Shown here: one piece after another, positions 36,188 through 45,370 of the stretch
Position numbering within the stretch: position 1 is the stretch's first letter
Layout: every line of letters starts with the position of its first letter
Assembly (NCBI RefSeq): GCF_021513275.1
Contig: NZ_CP090978.1
Location: 1,178,001-1,242,000, forward strand
Length of the DNA: 64,000 nt
DNA from: Paenibacillus hexagrammi
GTDB taxonomy: Bacteria > Bacillota > Bacilli > Paenibacillales > NBRC-103111
Reading direction: 5' to 3'
The notes under the pieces: generated by a model
What the model was told of the DNA's origin: nothing
Database searches by the model: none
What the model saw: only the letters and a program-made list of their open reading frames with translations
Program-made: the position numbers and the translations under genes

Positions 36188-36946
36188 TTACTGCTCGAAC
36201 TGCAGTTCGAACTTATCGGGAACCAGCAAGGGCTGCTTGCGATTTAATAGATGCAAGACGAGCTGAGAGACCAGCACGCCTGGGCCTAAGGCTTGTCCTA
36301 CGCTGATGGTAGGAATCGTTCTGGATTGAATCCATCCGGCGATTTTCTCTTGTGTCGCATAGGAAGGAAGCGAGCTAGTGTAATTTCCGGCTGGAAATGT
36401 AAGATTCCTTACTTCTTCCGGAGAGAGGTCGCTTGGCAGCCCCAAATATTCCTCCAGCGTCATACCTGAAGGAGAGAAGGTAAGCACGGAGGTGCCAAAT
36501 CCCAGTGCGACTGCAGTAATGATGTGCAGCTGCTCCTTTCTAGCGGCTTGATGAAGCATGAGCGAAACCGGGAACTCAAAATAATCAATGGCATCAATGA
36601 CATAGTCCGCCCCTGTTAAAAAGGCTTGAATGTTGTCCGCAGTGACGCCGGATGTATACTCTTCGATGATCAGATTCGGATTAATTCGCAGCAGGTGATT
36701 TCTCAGCGCTTCTACCTTCGACATTCCAACCGTATCGTGAGCTGCGGCACACTGTCTGTTGATATTGGAAACATCAAAGACGTCGGGGTCGGCAAGCTTT
36801 ACTTTGCCTATCCCCATTCTCACTAGAAGTTCAGCGGAAAATCCGCCAATACAGCCGCATCCCGCGATGGAGATGGTGCTTTTTTGCAAAGTAAGAATTT
36901 CTTCTTCGGTCATAATTCCGAGATTTCGGCTAAATTGTTCGTTCAC
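36188..36946 (-). CDS. ThiF/E1-like adenylating enzyme without catalytic Cys
   Basis: A 252-residue cytoplasmic E1-superfamily enzyme. The nucleotide motif GCGCIGG (residues 29-35), DPDVFD, NINRQ (N63-R64-Q65), K77 and D118 that make up the adenylation site are present. The only cysteines are C30, C32 and C66; there is no downstream catalytic Cys and no CxxC zinc pair, unlike MoeB, ThiF and UbaA. It should therefore adenylate a carboxylate without forming a thioester, as MccB does. The GTG start overlaps the stop of the acyltransferase gene (GTGA) with GGAGGT 9 bases upstream. Confidence 0.8.
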   Translation of the reverse strand: MNEQFSRNLGIMTEEEILTLQKSTISIAGCGCIGGFSAELLVRMGIGKVKLADPDVFDVSNINRQCAAAHDTVGMSKVEALRNHLLRINPNLIIEEYTSGVTADNIQAFLTGADYVIDAIDYFEFPVSLMLHQAARKEQLHIITAVALGFGTSVLTFSPSGMTLEEYLGLPSDLSPEEVRNLTFPAGNYTSSLPSYATQEKIAGWIQSRTIPTISVGQALGPGVLVSQLVLHLLNRKQPLLVPDKFELQFEQ

Positions 36947-37554
36947 GATTGCACGACCTCCAAGGGTTGATGAGTGTCATTCGTTAAATATTGGTGAAGC
37001 ATGGGGCGGTGAGTTTCCAGAGTAGCCAAGCATTCTGCGAGATTTAACACGCATGGAATACTGGTAGAGCCCAAGTAAATTTTAGGTGCTCCTACCACCT
37101 TAAAAGGAAACTTGAACATGCGGTGCATATATTTGTACACTCTTTCATCGATACAGCAGATCCAATGAGTAACTCCAGTTACTTTGGAGTATTGCAGAAC
37201 GGTTCGAATGAGACCCATTCCAACATCATGCTCAGGCAGTTTCGTGAAGGCGCTGATTTCCGCGTAACGAAGCCGATCCAAATTTTTAAGCTTGGCTTTT
37301 TCCAAGTCAAATAGAGAGAAGTACTTCATTGTGGGCAGCTCATCTAATTGGGTTAGAATAAGCCGGGTCACTCCGACAATCTTAGACTCTTTTGCAGCCT
37401 CTGCGACAAAATAAATAGAGTCAACTTCGTAAGGATCTTCTTCGTCTTCTTTAAAGAACCCGACCTCACGGTATCGAAGATGATGGAGACAGATGGCGCG
37501 TTCCCTCATTGGACCCGCAGCTTCATAGAAACGATAGCGATCAATTTCTGGCAT
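36943..37554 (-). CDS. Autoinducer-synthase/FeeM-like N-acyltransferase
   Basis: A 203-residue GNAT-fold protein of the LuxI/FeeM group. The pattern RYREVGFF, then FVAEAAKESKIVGVTRLI, LPTMKYFSLFDL and the strand RYAEISAF match N-acyl amino acid synthases that move a fatty acyl chain from acyl-ACP to an amine. AAAGGAG lies 10 bases before the ATG. It is the first gene of an operon, translationally coupled to a ThiF-like adenylating enzyme, and divergent from an HD-GYP gene. Substrate and product are unknown. Confidence 0.7.
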   Translation of the reverse strand: MPEIDRYRFYEAAGPMRERAICLHHLRYREVGFFKEDEEDPYEVDSIYFVAEAAKESKIVGVTRLILTQLDELPTMKYFSLFDLEKAKLKNLDRLRYAEISAFTKLPEHDVGMGLIRTVLQYSKVTGVTHWICCIDERVYKYMHRMFKFPFKVVGAPKIYLGSTSIPCVLNLAECLATLETHRPMLHQYLTNDTHQPLEVVQS

Positions 37555-37737
37555 GAGAGGTTTACTCCTTTTTAGATATTTTAGTAAATTTGTCGTTATT
37601 TAGATAATTCTGGGCTATGTGATACGAATTGTAACATTATTGGGTCGATTTTACTATAGAAATTTCCAAATTGATCGATTATGATGGTCAAAACTGTTAC
37701 AATAAATATCAAATAACTTACGTGGGACGGTTTATAT

Positions 37738-38952
37738 ATGGATAATTCCGATCAAAGCAGACGTCTTCTGATGTCCTTTTACAGCATTCATCAAGACAAA
37801 CTGAATAACAATATCGTACAGGTCGGTTTTATATTCCTAATGCTAAGCTTGGCTTGGAATTATGCCTTCCGAATTCTGAATGTTTCCTTATCCAGAGCGG
37901 ATGTTGGAGCTTTATTGCTATGCACGGGTGTGTGTTTGGTCACTTATGTATTGATCAAATTTTCCAAGCTGCCAGTGGTGGTGCTGAAGCATATTACGCT
38001 GTGGTTTGTCTGTTTTGTTGTCGTTTCTTTATATTTTGGTTCAGGGTATAGGGAAGCATGGAGCTTTTTTCTCCTGATACCGATCGTATCTGCACTCTAT
38101 GGCGATATAATTTCGCTGACGGTGTATTCGATTCTCGGACTCATCAGCATGGTTGCACTTGACTATTATTTTCCTCTGGTTCCCCGATCCACGTTCGACA
38201 TCATCGATTTATCCAATCGTGTTCTTCTTTATATTATTTTGGCGACGTTTAGTCACATTTTGTATAAGAAGCTTCTAGGTCTTTATGTAAATCTAGTATC
38301 TATCGTTACAAAATCAGCGGATGAATCTCTTGAGCAAGTCGTGAAGACTTTTATTGTTTCGGTTGAGGCCAAAGATACGTATACGTTCGGTCATAGCGAG
38401 AGAGTCAGTGAGTATGCGGTAGAGCTTGCACGAAAATTGCCCGAATACCAGAATAATCCTAAAAAGCTGCATACGCTGAAAATGATGGGCTTACTCCACG
38501 ACATTGGAAAAATTAACATTCCGGAGTCTATCCTCACCAAGCCTTCCAGACTTACGGATATGGAATACGAGATCATTAAGACACATACTGTTGTAGGAGC
38601 TAAAATGGTGGAGAAAATCTCCCTCTTAGGCCGATTAAAGGACGGGGTCTTGTATCATCATGAGAGGTGGGACGGGCTAGGGTACCCTAGCGGTATGAAA
38701 GGGGAAGAGATTCCGCTCGAAGCCAGAATTCTAGCGATAGCGGATGCATTTGATGCCATGACCTCCAATCGAGCTTACCGTGATGCGATGGCTCCGAGCC
38801 AAGCGTTCAGGCGCTTGTTGGAGGGGCGGGGGACCTGCTACGATCCCAGGCTCATCGATATCCTGACACCGCATCAGTTTTCGTGGATTAGCATTTGCAA
38901 GCAATCCAATAGTGAGGTCAGCGAGTTTGAAACGTTGATGACGCTGCAGTGA
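37738..38952 (+). CDS. Membrane HD-GYP domain phosphodiesterase
   Basis: A 404-residue protein. About six hydrophobic segments (30-185) are followed by an HD-GYP domain with LLHDIGKINIP, KTHTVVGAKM, LYHHERWDGLGYPSG and ADAFDAMTSNRAYR, so the metal-binding set is complete. It probably hydrolyses cyclic di-GMP or a related nucleotide in response to a membrane-sensed cue. The ribosome-binding site is weak (GGGACGG). Divergent from the acyltransferase operon. Confidence 0.88.
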   Translation: MDNSDQSRRLLMSFYSIHQDKLNNNIVQVGFIFLMLSLAWNYAFRILNVSLSRADVGALLLCTGVCLVTYVLIKFSKLPVVVLKHITLWFVCFVVVSLYFGSGYREAWSFFLLIPIVSALYGDIISLTVYSILGLISMVALDYYFPLVPRSTFDIIDLSNRVLLYIILATFSHILYKKLLGLYVNLVSIVTKSADESLEQVVKTFIVSVEAKDTYTFGHSERVSEYAVELARKLPEYQNNPKKLHTLKMMGLLHDIGKINIPESILTKPSRLTDMEYEIIKTHTVVGAKMVEKISLLGRLKDGVLYHHERWDGLGYPSGMKGEEIPLEARILAIADAFDAMTSNRAYRDAMAPSQAFRRLLEGRGTCYDPRLIDILTPHQFSWISICKQSNSEVSEFETLMTLQ

Positions 38953-39062
38953 TTGGAGCTATGTGCTGAAAGAATACATATATCTTTTCTTTACCTTGTA
39001 TGAATCGGTATTAGAAGATATTGTTCAGGTATCTGTACAACGTAAGGAAGTGAACAAAAAAT

Positions 39063-39541
39063 ATGTTAGAGATTCGACAACTGAAACAGGAAGAGTTTGA
39101 CTTTTTATTGGATATGCATTATGAATCTGTTCACATGGTAGAGGACAAGCCGACAAGAGAAGAGCTTCTAGGTACTCCCAGTATGAAAAAGTACCACGAG
39201 AACTGGGGGAAACGGGGAGACAGAGCGCTGGTCGCTGTTGACGGCGGTAAAGCAGTAGGTGCTGCATGGTATCGATTATTTAGTAAAGCCAATCCCGGTT
39301 ATGGATATTTGGATGAAAACACGCCTGAGCTCGGCATTGCCATTCGACCGGATGGCCAGCAAAAGGGGGTTGGAACCTTGCTTATGAACCAACTGATTGA
39401 GCAAGCTCGAGCTGATGGGTATCCAGCACTCTCTTTGAGTGTAGATCCGGAAACGTTAGGGCTGTAAGGCTGTACGAAAAGCTTGGTTTTGAAGCTTGCG
39501 GGATGTCTGGTACTTCTGTAACTATGAAGCTAATCTTGTGA
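39063..39541 (+). pseudogene. GNAT acetyltransferase, frameshifted near the 3' end
   Basis: A GNAT N-acetyltransferase of about 159 residues. The acetyl-CoA motif LGIAIRPDGQQKGVGTLLM is intact. The frame breaks after LSVDPE; one more A in the run at 39451-39453 restores NVRAVRLYEKLGFE, the typical C-terminal strand, and a stop at 39539. Without it the protein ends 24 residues early. Acceptor substrate unknown. Confidence 0.82.
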
Positions 39542-39556
39542 AAAGCTTGATTCAGT

Positions 39557-39596
39557 AATCATGCAGCGGCGGAGCTTGGCTATCGCTGCCGCTGCA
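39557..39596. repeat. GC-rich hairpin
   Basis: TGCAGCGGCG and CGCTGCCGCTGCA form a strong stem after the acetyltransferase. There is no T-run on the plus strand, so its role as terminator is uncertain. Confidence 0.4.
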
Positions 39597-39619
39597 ACGT
39601 TTCCAGCACTGCCACCTTA

Positions 39620-39739
39620 CTATTCCTTGACTTGATCGTGGTGATTTTTTTGTGCGGATAGATCAGGTGATTTGCGGGATTGCAGCTCTTTATCTACGGT
39701 CCGCTGAGATTTAGTAATTTTTGTTTTAGCCTTGGACAC
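39620..39739 (-). CDS. Putative 39-residue hydrophilic protein
   Basis: A small frame beginning MSKAKTKITKSQRTVDKELQ and ending HDQVKE, rich in Lys, Gln and Asp, without hydrophobic segments. A perfect GGAGG sits 8 bases before its GTG. The composition recalls small acid-soluble spore proteins, but no family motif is visible. The rest of the 466-bp gap holds a hairpin and the duplicated antitoxin fragment. Confidence 0.5.
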   Translation of the reverse strand: MSKAKTKITKSQRTVDKELQSRKSPDLSAQKNHHDQVKE

Positions 39740-39803
39740 GGTGAATACCTCCTTTTTTCCTTGATGATCATAGCCTTGTTAATTTGTGTTGAAGGATGAA
39801 AAA

Positions 39804-39916
39804 CATACGTGTAAGGGGAAAGATCGCAAAGAATTCATCCGAATTGCGGGTTTTGAATATGAGGGCTTCAGCCCAGTCGATGAGTTTGATTTTGATCCGG
39901 AAATCAGACAAAGGAA
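39804..39916 (+). pseudogene. Partial duplicate of the antitoxin gene
   Basis: Bases 39826-39912 match 40066-40152 at an exact offset of 240 with only about seven differences; the match to the intact gene becomes broken before 39826 by a short insertion and ends at ATCAGACAAA. It has no start and no ribosome-binding site and ends in unrelated sequence, so it is a relic of a tandem duplication. Confidence 0.8.
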
Positions 39917-40007
39917 TCTCGTCATTTCGAGTATGGCCTTTTCCAATGCATGAATGCAGCTTTGTCATTTGATATGCTATAATTCATACATAAAGGAGGC
40001 GAACTTC

Positions 40008-40241
40008 ATGCAATTTAGTCTCAAAGCTCCAGACGGAACGGTTATTGATTCATACGTGAAAGATCACAAGGAATTCATCCGAATTGCAGGCTTGGAATAT
40101 GAGGTCTTCAGCCCAGTCGATGAGTTTGATTTTGATCCGGAAATCAGACAAATGATAGAGAGTTCCGAGCAAGATCTAATCGAAGGAAGAGTGTTTTCCA
40201 CAGAAGAGATGGTTGAAGCGATAAAGCGTGGTGAGCTCTAA
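40008..40241 (+). CDS. Putative type II antitoxin
   Basis: A 77-residue acidic protein ending in FSTEEMVEAIKRGEL, a pattern seen in antitoxins paired with RelE/ParE toxins. AAAGGAGG lies 7 bases before ATG 40008. The toxin starts directly after its stop codon. A partial duplicate of this gene lies 240 bases upstream. The DNA-binding fold is not obvious, so the family is not named. Confidence 0.72.
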   Translation: MQFSLKAPDGTVIDSYVKDHKEFIRIAGLEYEVFSPVDEFDFDPEIRQMIESSEQDLIEGRVFSTEEMVEAIKRGEL

Positions 40242-40519
40242 TTGACCGTACAGTGGACCGAAACCGCGCGAAATCGATTCCGACAAATCAAGAGCGAACA
40301 TTTCAGTGAACAAGAAACGATTGAATATAAAATAAATTACTCCGGCGTGTCGAGCAAAAGGTTGTTCAAATGGGGACAACGATGCCCTCGCGTGAATATC
40401 TTGACACCTATTACTGTATGGTTGACAGTTATATTGTTTCTTATAAGGCTCTGGGCAAGGGAGAGCGGTACGTAATAACTTCATTCAAACATGGTGCGAT
40501 GAAGCGCAATCTTAGATGA
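40242..40519 (+). pseudogene. RelE/ParE-like toxin, frameshifted
   Basis: Read across one frameshift, the product is about 91 residues: TVQWTETARNRFRQIKSEHF at the N-terminus, then after TIEYK a shift to NKLLRRVEQKVVQMGTTMPS and a C-terminal part with SYKALGKGERYVITSFKH, resembling RelE/ParE toxins. One extra A in the run of four at 40329-40332 restores the frame. The start is a TTG that abuts the antitoxin stop. As written it would be inactive. A terminator follows. Confidence 0.7.
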
Positions 40520-40534
40520 ACGTGCCTATGAATG

Positions 40535-40580
40535 AGACCCGTAGTCAAGCACCAACACGAGTGCTCACCTACGGGTCTTC
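40535..40580. terminator. Long bidirectional terminator
   Basis: AGACCCGTAG and CTACGGGTCT plus inner AGCAC/GTGCT form a stem of about 15 bp between the toxin and the convergent spoVR gene. Confidence 0.85.
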
Positions 40581-40618
40581 ATTTATCTATTCATTAGTCA
40601 ATCATTGTTTTCCTCGAC

Positions 40619-42046
40619 TTACAAAAACCGCCGGTGATGCTTCTTCCCATCAAACGAGAACAGCACCGGTTTCTCCTCGACAACGGTATGCATGTGAACC
40701 GGCTTGCTCCAGAGCTTAAAGATGTAAGGGAGCGTGCGCTCCACATATTTGAGATCCAGCTCGATCCCCTCGTAGCAATGCTTCAAGTAAAGCTCGCCGC
40801 TCCGCTGGTAATCCCCATCCTCGACGACGATATAGGGGAAGCCTCCGTTCACGCGGGAGTACACTAACTGGTCGCGGATGTTTTCCCAGGTCTTATCGGT
40901 AATTTTCCATTCGGGACCCTTCTTCTCAAACACGTACAGATCCAGCTCTTCGGTCAGAGATTTATGCAAATAATTGCGGATAAAGGACGTATCCGACTCG
41001 TACTCGCGTACTTCAAACATTTTGCGGCGACCTTCTCCCGGCTTGCGGCCCAGCTTGCGGATTTCTTCCTCGGTCGGGTTATCCCAACGTTTTTCGATAT
41101 CTTCAAAGATTTTTACGCCTAAGTAGTAAGGGTTCAGACTATTGCGCGACGGCACGACAACGGAGGAGTTGAGCTTGGAGTACTCGATGGTTTCTTCTTC
41201 GGTTAGATCCAGCTCGCGGAGGATGCGTTGGTGCCAGTACGAAGCCCAGCCTTCGTTCATGATCTTCGTCTCCAGCTGCGGCCAGAAGTAGAGCATCTCA
41301 TCCCGCAGCATGGTCAGGATGTCGCGCTGCCAATCCTCCATATAAGGAGCGTGCTCCTCGATGAACAGAAGAATGTCCTTCTCAGGAGAGGGCGGGAAGC
41401 GTTTGGCTTCTTCCTTTTCTTCTGATTTCGGCTTCTCTCTGTCATCCAGCTCCCAGAGGTCTTCATAGCCGAACTTGCTTTCCTTACGTACGGAAGGTGC
41501 GTTGGCTTTGCCTTCCTGCTTGCTGCGGGATTGACGGTATGTAAGAGTCAGCACAGGGTCGATATGCTCCTGAATGGCGAGAACTGCGTCGATGAACTGC
41601 TCGACTTGATCTGTTCCGTGCTCGATTTCGTATTGGCGGATCCGTTCGGCAGTGGCGGACATGCTCTCGACCATATTGCGGTTCGTTTTGGAGAAACGCA
41701 TATTGTTCTTGAAAAAGTCGCAGTGCGCCAGCACGTGAGCGACGATCAGCTTGTTTTGAATCAGGGAATTACCGTCAAGTAGAAAGGCATAGCAAGGGTC
41801 GGAGTTAATGACGAGCTCATAAATTTTACTCAAACCCAGGTCATATTGGGTTTTCATTCTGTGGAAATTTTTACCAAAGCTCCAATGGCTGTAGCGGGTA
41901 GGCATCCCGTAGGCTCCGATGGTGTAAATAATTTCAGCAGGACAGATCTCATAGCGCATGGGATAAAAATCCAAGCCGAAGCCTTTGGCGATTTCGGTGA
42001 TTTCGTCGATCGCGTACTCAAGCTGGCGGATTTCGGAAGTACTCAT
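40619..42046 (-). CDS. spoVR: SpoVR family protein
   Basis: A 475-residue cytoplasmic protein of the SpoVR family, linked in Bacillus to spore cortex formation. The family signature [34 protein letters not shown] region lies at about 30-60, [13 protein letters not shown] follows, and [13 protein letters not shown] is in the middle. Its start overlaps the stop of yhbH by 4 bases, so the two are coupled, as is common for this pair in many bacteria. Confidence 0.93.
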   Translation of the reverse strand: MSTSEIRQLEYAIDEITEIAKGFGLDFYPMRYEICPAEIIYTIGAYGMPTRYSHWSFGKNFHRMKTQYDLGLSKIYELVINSDPCYAFLLDGNSLIQNKLIVAHVLAHCDFFKNNMRFSKTNRNMVESMSATAERIRQYEIEHGTDQVEQFIDAVLAIQEHIDPVLTLTYRQSRSKQEGKANAPSVRKESKFGYEDLWELDDREKPKSEEKEEAKRFPPSPEKDILLFIEEHAPYMEDWQRDILTMLRDEMLYFWPQLETKIMNEGWASYWHQRILRELDLTEEETIEYSKLNSSVVVPSRNSLNPYYLGVKIFEDIEKRWDNPTEEEIRKLGRKPGEGRRKMFEVREYESDTSFIRNYLHKSLTEELDLYVFEKKGPEWKITDKTWENIRDQLVYSRVNGGFPYIVVEDGDYQRSGELYLKHCYEGIELDLKYVERTLPYIFKLWSKPVHMHTVVEEKPVLFSFDGKKHHRRFL

Positions 42047-43200
42047 GGGGAAGCCACTCCTTCCTGTTTGCTGAAAAAGGTCTTGAGCGCTTTGTAGACC
42101 TCACCCTTTTCCCGTATCACATAATGAAGAAACTTGGGGTCGTGGATATGGCGGAACGCTGACATGAGCGTACTGCTCCGATTGTATTGATTCACTTCAC
42201 CATAGCCGAACATGTTGGAGCGTTCCATCAATTGGTTGATCAGCTTCACACAGCGCTCATTATCGGAAGTGAGATTATCGCCGTCGGAGAAGTGAAACGG
42301 ATAAATATTAAATTGCGAAGGCGGGTACCGCTTGTCGATAATATCCAGAGCCGCCTGATACGCGGAGGAACAAATTGTACCGCCGCTCTCGCCCTTGGTG
42401 AAAAATTCCTCCTCAGTCACTTCCTTCGCTTCCGTGTGGTGTGCGATAAACACAATCTCTACATTCTCGTACTTGGTCCTTAGGAAGCGAGTCATCCAGA
42501 AAAAGAAGCTGCGTGCGATATACTTTTCAAAAGAACCCATACTCCCCGAGGTATCCATCATCGCAATAATCAATGCATTGGAATGAGGCTTCTCCACTTC
42601 CTCCCAAGTCTTAAACCGCAGGTCGTCCGGCGATATGCCATGGATACCCGGCTCTCCCGTCTTGGAATTGCGCCGCAAATTCTCAAGAATCGTCCGTTTC
42701 TTATCAATGTTGGACATGATTCCTTTCTTACGAATATCGTTAAAAAGCACCTCTGTCGTCGTCATGTTGCGCTTTTCTTTTTGTTTCAGATTCGGCAGCT
42801 CCAGCTCTGCGAACAGCAGCGTCTGCAGCTCCTCCATGCTCACTTCCGCCTCGTAGTAATCCTCACCGGCTTGATCGCCAGCGCCTTCACCTTTGCCCGG
42901 GCCCTGCGCAGGCTGCGGGTCTGTGCCCAGCACATCGCCGACTTGAGAATCTCCGTCGCCTTGGCCGACGTGCTTGCTTTTATTGTAGTTAAAGCGGAAT
43001 CGATACTCATCGAGGCTTTTAATCGGAACCTTGACGACTTGTTTGCCGTTGGAGAGGACAATACTCTCATCGGTCACCAGGTCGGGGAGATTTTGTTTAA
43101 TGGCATCTCGCACCTTCTGCTGGTGCCGGTTCTGATCCTGGTATCCTTTGCGGTGGAGAGACCAGTCCTCCTTGGAGACAATGAATAAAGGCTCTGTCAT
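42043..43200 (-). CDS. yhbH: Sporulation protein YhbH (DUF444)
   Basis: A 385-residue DUF444 protein with a charged N-terminal half and a C-terminal von Willebrand A-like domain carrying the MIDAS motif [11 protein letters not shown] Gly/Asp-rich linker lies at about 90-130. It usually works with the PrkA serine kinase, whose gene is absent here. AGGAGGT lies 10 bases before ATG 43200; an extension to 43395 reads non-homologous residues. First gene of the yhbH-spoVR operon. Confidence 0.93.
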   Translation of the reverse strand: MTEPLFIVSKEDWSLHRKGYQDQNRHQQKVRDAIKQNLPDLVTDESIVLSNGKQVVKVPIKSLDEYRFRFNYNKSKHVGQGDGDSQVGDVLGTDPQPAQGPGKGEGAGDQAGEDYYEAEVSMEELQTLLFAELELPNLKQKEKRNMTTTEVLFNDIRKKGIMSNIDKKRTILENLRRNSKTGEPGIHGISPDDLRFKTWEEVEKPHSNALIIAMMDTSGSMGSFEKYIARSFFFWMTRFLRTKYENVEIVFIAHHTEAKEVTEEEFFTKGESGGTICSSAYQAALDIIDKRYPPSQFNIYPFHFSDGDNLTSDNERCVKLINQLMERSNMFGYGEVNQYNRSSTLMSAFRHIHDPKFLHYVIREKGEVYKALKTFFSKQEGVASP

Positions 43201-43443
43201 GCGGGACACCTCCTGAAACTTTTTGCTGGAAACAGTACTCTGTAAGCATAAACTGAGTATTCCGTAGGTAATATGAAAAGCAAAACGCGGAATGGATATA
43301 GCGAAAAAAAGCTTGTTACTAAATATATTCAGGTGTGCGGGGGATATGTGAATCAATAATCCGTAAATATTGGTTATGTTGGTTTGACAGTTCACTTTCG
43401 GCTATAATCAGAAGAGATATTATCGACAGTGGGGGGATCATAT

Positions 43444-44169
43444 TTGTTTGAACAAATAGATAAAAAAAAGCAGGTTTTAGATCAGAAGAGGCCTTTTCCT
43501 CCCCATACATTAAAGAGCATCAGAGAGCATCTTATCGTAAATTGGACCTATCATTCCAACGCAATTGAAGGGAATACATTAACATTATCGGAAACAAAAG
43601 TAGCCCTTGAAGGAATAACAATTGGCGGAAAAACCATTCACGAACATTTGGAAGTTATTAATCATAAGGAAGCTATTGTTTATGTCGAAGAGATTGTGGG
43701 TAGACAGGAGCCCCTGTCTGAGTGGCAAATAAAAAGCATCCACAGATTAATTCTGAAAGGAATCCATGATGAAGACGCAGGCATTTACCGAAAGGAAAAT
43801 GTACTCATCAGCGGTGCTAGACATATTCCTCCTGACGCAATGCAGGTTCCATCCCAGATGGAGCAGTTTATTGCTTGGTATCAGGCTGAAGGACAAAGGT
43901 TACATCCTGTTTCGAGGGCTGCTATGGTGCATAGTGATTTTGTGAAAATCCATCCGTTTATCGATGGTAATGGCAGGACAGCTCGCTTATTGCTAAACTT
44001 TGAATTAATGAAAAATGGATATCCACCCATTGTCATTGAAAAAGAAGAAAGAGCTAACTACTATTCAGCACTTGATGAAGCACATACTACAGGAGATAAT
44101 GAACCATTTATTCATCTTGTTTCCTCCATTTTGAATCGAACATTTGATTTGTATTTGAAGTTAGTTTAG
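43444..44169 (+). CDS. Class II Fic family protein
   Basis: A protein of 241 residues that should transfer AMP from ATP to a target hydroxyl. The catalytic Fic motif is HPFIDGNGRTARLLL. The N-terminal SNAIEGN matches the inhibitory motif (S/T)xxxE(G/N) of class II Fic proteins, so it is autoinhibited. The TTG at 43444, 7 bases after a GGGGGG run, is the likely start. Codon use is more AT-rich than its neighbours. No antitoxin partner is needed for this class. Confidence 0.88.
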   Translation: MFEQIDKKKQVLDQKRPFPPHTLKSIREHLIVNWTYHSNAIEGNTLTLSETKVALEGITIGGKTIHEHLEVINHKEAIVYVEEIVGRQEPLSEWQIKSIHRLILKGIHDEDAGIYRKENVLISGARHIPPDAMQVPSQMEQFIAWYQAEGQRLHPVSRAAMVHSDFVKIHPFIDGNGRTARLLLNFELMKNGYPPIVIEKEERANYYSALDEAHTTGDNEPFIHLVSSILNRTFDLYLKLV

Positions 44170-44176
44170 CTATAAG

Positions 44177-44214
44177 AAGTCTGCTTGGGCATACACGCTC
44201 AAGCAGACTTTTTT
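44177..44214 (+). terminator. Rho-independent terminator
   Basis: AAGTCTGCTTG and CAAGCAGACTT form an 11-bp stem followed by six T. Confidence 0.9.
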
Positions 44215-44633
44215 CTTATCACTAAGGTTTAGCTCGAGAAAGATGTCGAGTATGGTAGGGAAATCTATATGGCTGATCTAGAAGCTTTTGTAAAAGGTGA
44301 ATATGGGGATGGCTTATCGGGTGGATAGAGACGCTTAAACCGATATTTTCCGAAAAGAGAGTTGATGAAACGTAAGACCTGAAAATAGGATTACGTCCCA
44401 ATTGCTGGCGCATCATTCGGATTTCCTGTCATCGGACATTACATCAACTGCATTTGGCAATTCAAGGCGCATTTGATTTTGGCAACGGAGCGACGGCGCC
44501 TTTCTATTCGATCAACTTCTATTTTATTGCTGGTTACACGGATGGCGGATTTCCGTATGGAATTACGTGGGAAGAACATGAGACTCAGCAAGAACTTGAA
44601 AATAGGATCAATAAAGATGTAGGAGAGTTACGG
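44215..44633. other. Degenerate stretch between fic and a UPF0158-like gene
   Basis: Short coding-like pieces in changing frames (for example MADLEAFVKGEYGDG near 44270 and AIQGAFDFGNGATAPFYSI, FYFIAGYTDGGFPYG from 44454) are interrupted by stops. From 44454 the frame stays open into the next gene. This looks like rearranged or decaying sequence of unknown origin. Confidence 0.4.
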
Positions 44634-44849
44634 ATGAGTGACTTGAAGTTAACAGAACATCAATGGAAAGAGTTCGTTGAAACCTATGATATGTATATGG
44701 ATGGCATCGAGTCTTTCTTGAATGCTGAGACTGGTGAACTTGTAACATTAAGAACATACGACATGGACGATGAGGATGAAGAGCTGAGCGAAATTATAGA
44801 TGAAGGATTTAATGAAATTTATTTTCGTGAGGTTGAAATTGGTAAGTAA
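44634..44849 (+). CDS. UPF0158-like protein, probably truncated
   Basis: A 71-residue acidic product (MSDLKLTEHQWKEFVETYDM...) with FLNAETGELVTLRTYDMDDE and ELSEIIDEGFNEIYFREVEI, similar to the N-terminal half of UPF0158 proteins, which are usually about twice as long. GGAGAG lies 6 bases before ATG 44634, although the frame is open back to 44454. Function unknown. I judge it a 3'-truncated gene. Confidence 0.5.
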   Translation: MSDLKLTEHQWKEFVETYDMYMDGIESFLNAETGELVTLRTYDMDDEDEELSEIIDEGFNEIYFREVEIGK

Positions 44850-44886
44850 CGGCGGTGGAATCGATCCATCGCTATTTTTGTTCGTG

Positions 44887-45027
44887 ATGCCGCGCAGCAC
44901 TAGAGGACCGATCCACAAAAAGACGATCCTCAATCATGCCGCCATAGACAGTGCGGAGAAGTTATTATACGACTATTCGTTAAAGGATGTTACCTCAAAA
45001 AGGATGCCGTCAAGCGCTGTAAAGTAG
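44887..45027 (+). pseudogene. Possible fragment of a TetR-type regulator
   Basis: The frame MPRSTRGPIHKKTILNHAAI followed by SAEKLLYDYSLKDVT resembles the first helices of a TetR DNA-binding domain, then runs into the convergent VOC gene and stops. There is no ribosome-binding site. Low confidence; it may be a remnant. Confidence 0.25.
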
Positions 45028-45341
45028 AGCGTATACCCGCCTCTCATCCACTTAGGCTCATGTTCGGATGCAACTCCGAAGGCTTGAAGCTTTTGGTGAA
45101 ATTGATCCACTTCAGCTGCAGTGTCGACGTAAAAGCCTACATGGAAGTCCTTAGGATAACGATCGTAGTCTTCCAGGTTAGCCCTCATTTTGCTAAGAAC
45201 TAAGGTAAATCCTTGTTCGTCATTCATGACGGCTATGGCATCCCCCTTTTGTTCTAAGAGCCTAAATTCAAATAAATGTTGAAAAAAAGCAATCGCTTCC
45301 GTTAGATCACGTACGCACAAGTTCAAATGATTAAGTTTCAA
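44973..45341 (-). CDS. VOC (glyoxalase/dioxygenase superfamily) protein
   Basis: A 122-residue cytoplasmic single-domain protein with the paired beta-alpha-beta-beta-beta modules of the vicinal oxygen chelate fold: MKLNHLNLCVRDLTEAIAFF at the start, FHVGFYVDTAAEVDQFHQKL in the middle and LDGILFEVTSFNE at the end. Candidate metal ligands are H5, H68 and the final Glu. It is divergent from a TetR gene with twin operators between, so it is probably the regulator's target and may handle a toxic electrophile or antibiotic. Confidence 0.83.
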   Translation of the reverse strand: MKLNHLNLCVRDLTEAIAFFQHLFEFRLLEQKGDAIAVMNDEQGFTLVLSKMRANLEDYDRYPKDFHVGFYVDTAAEVDQFHQKLQAFGVASEHEPKWMRGGYTLYFTALDGILFEVTSFNE

Positions 45342-45370
45342 AACAAGATCACGCTCCTACCAAGTTTTAA

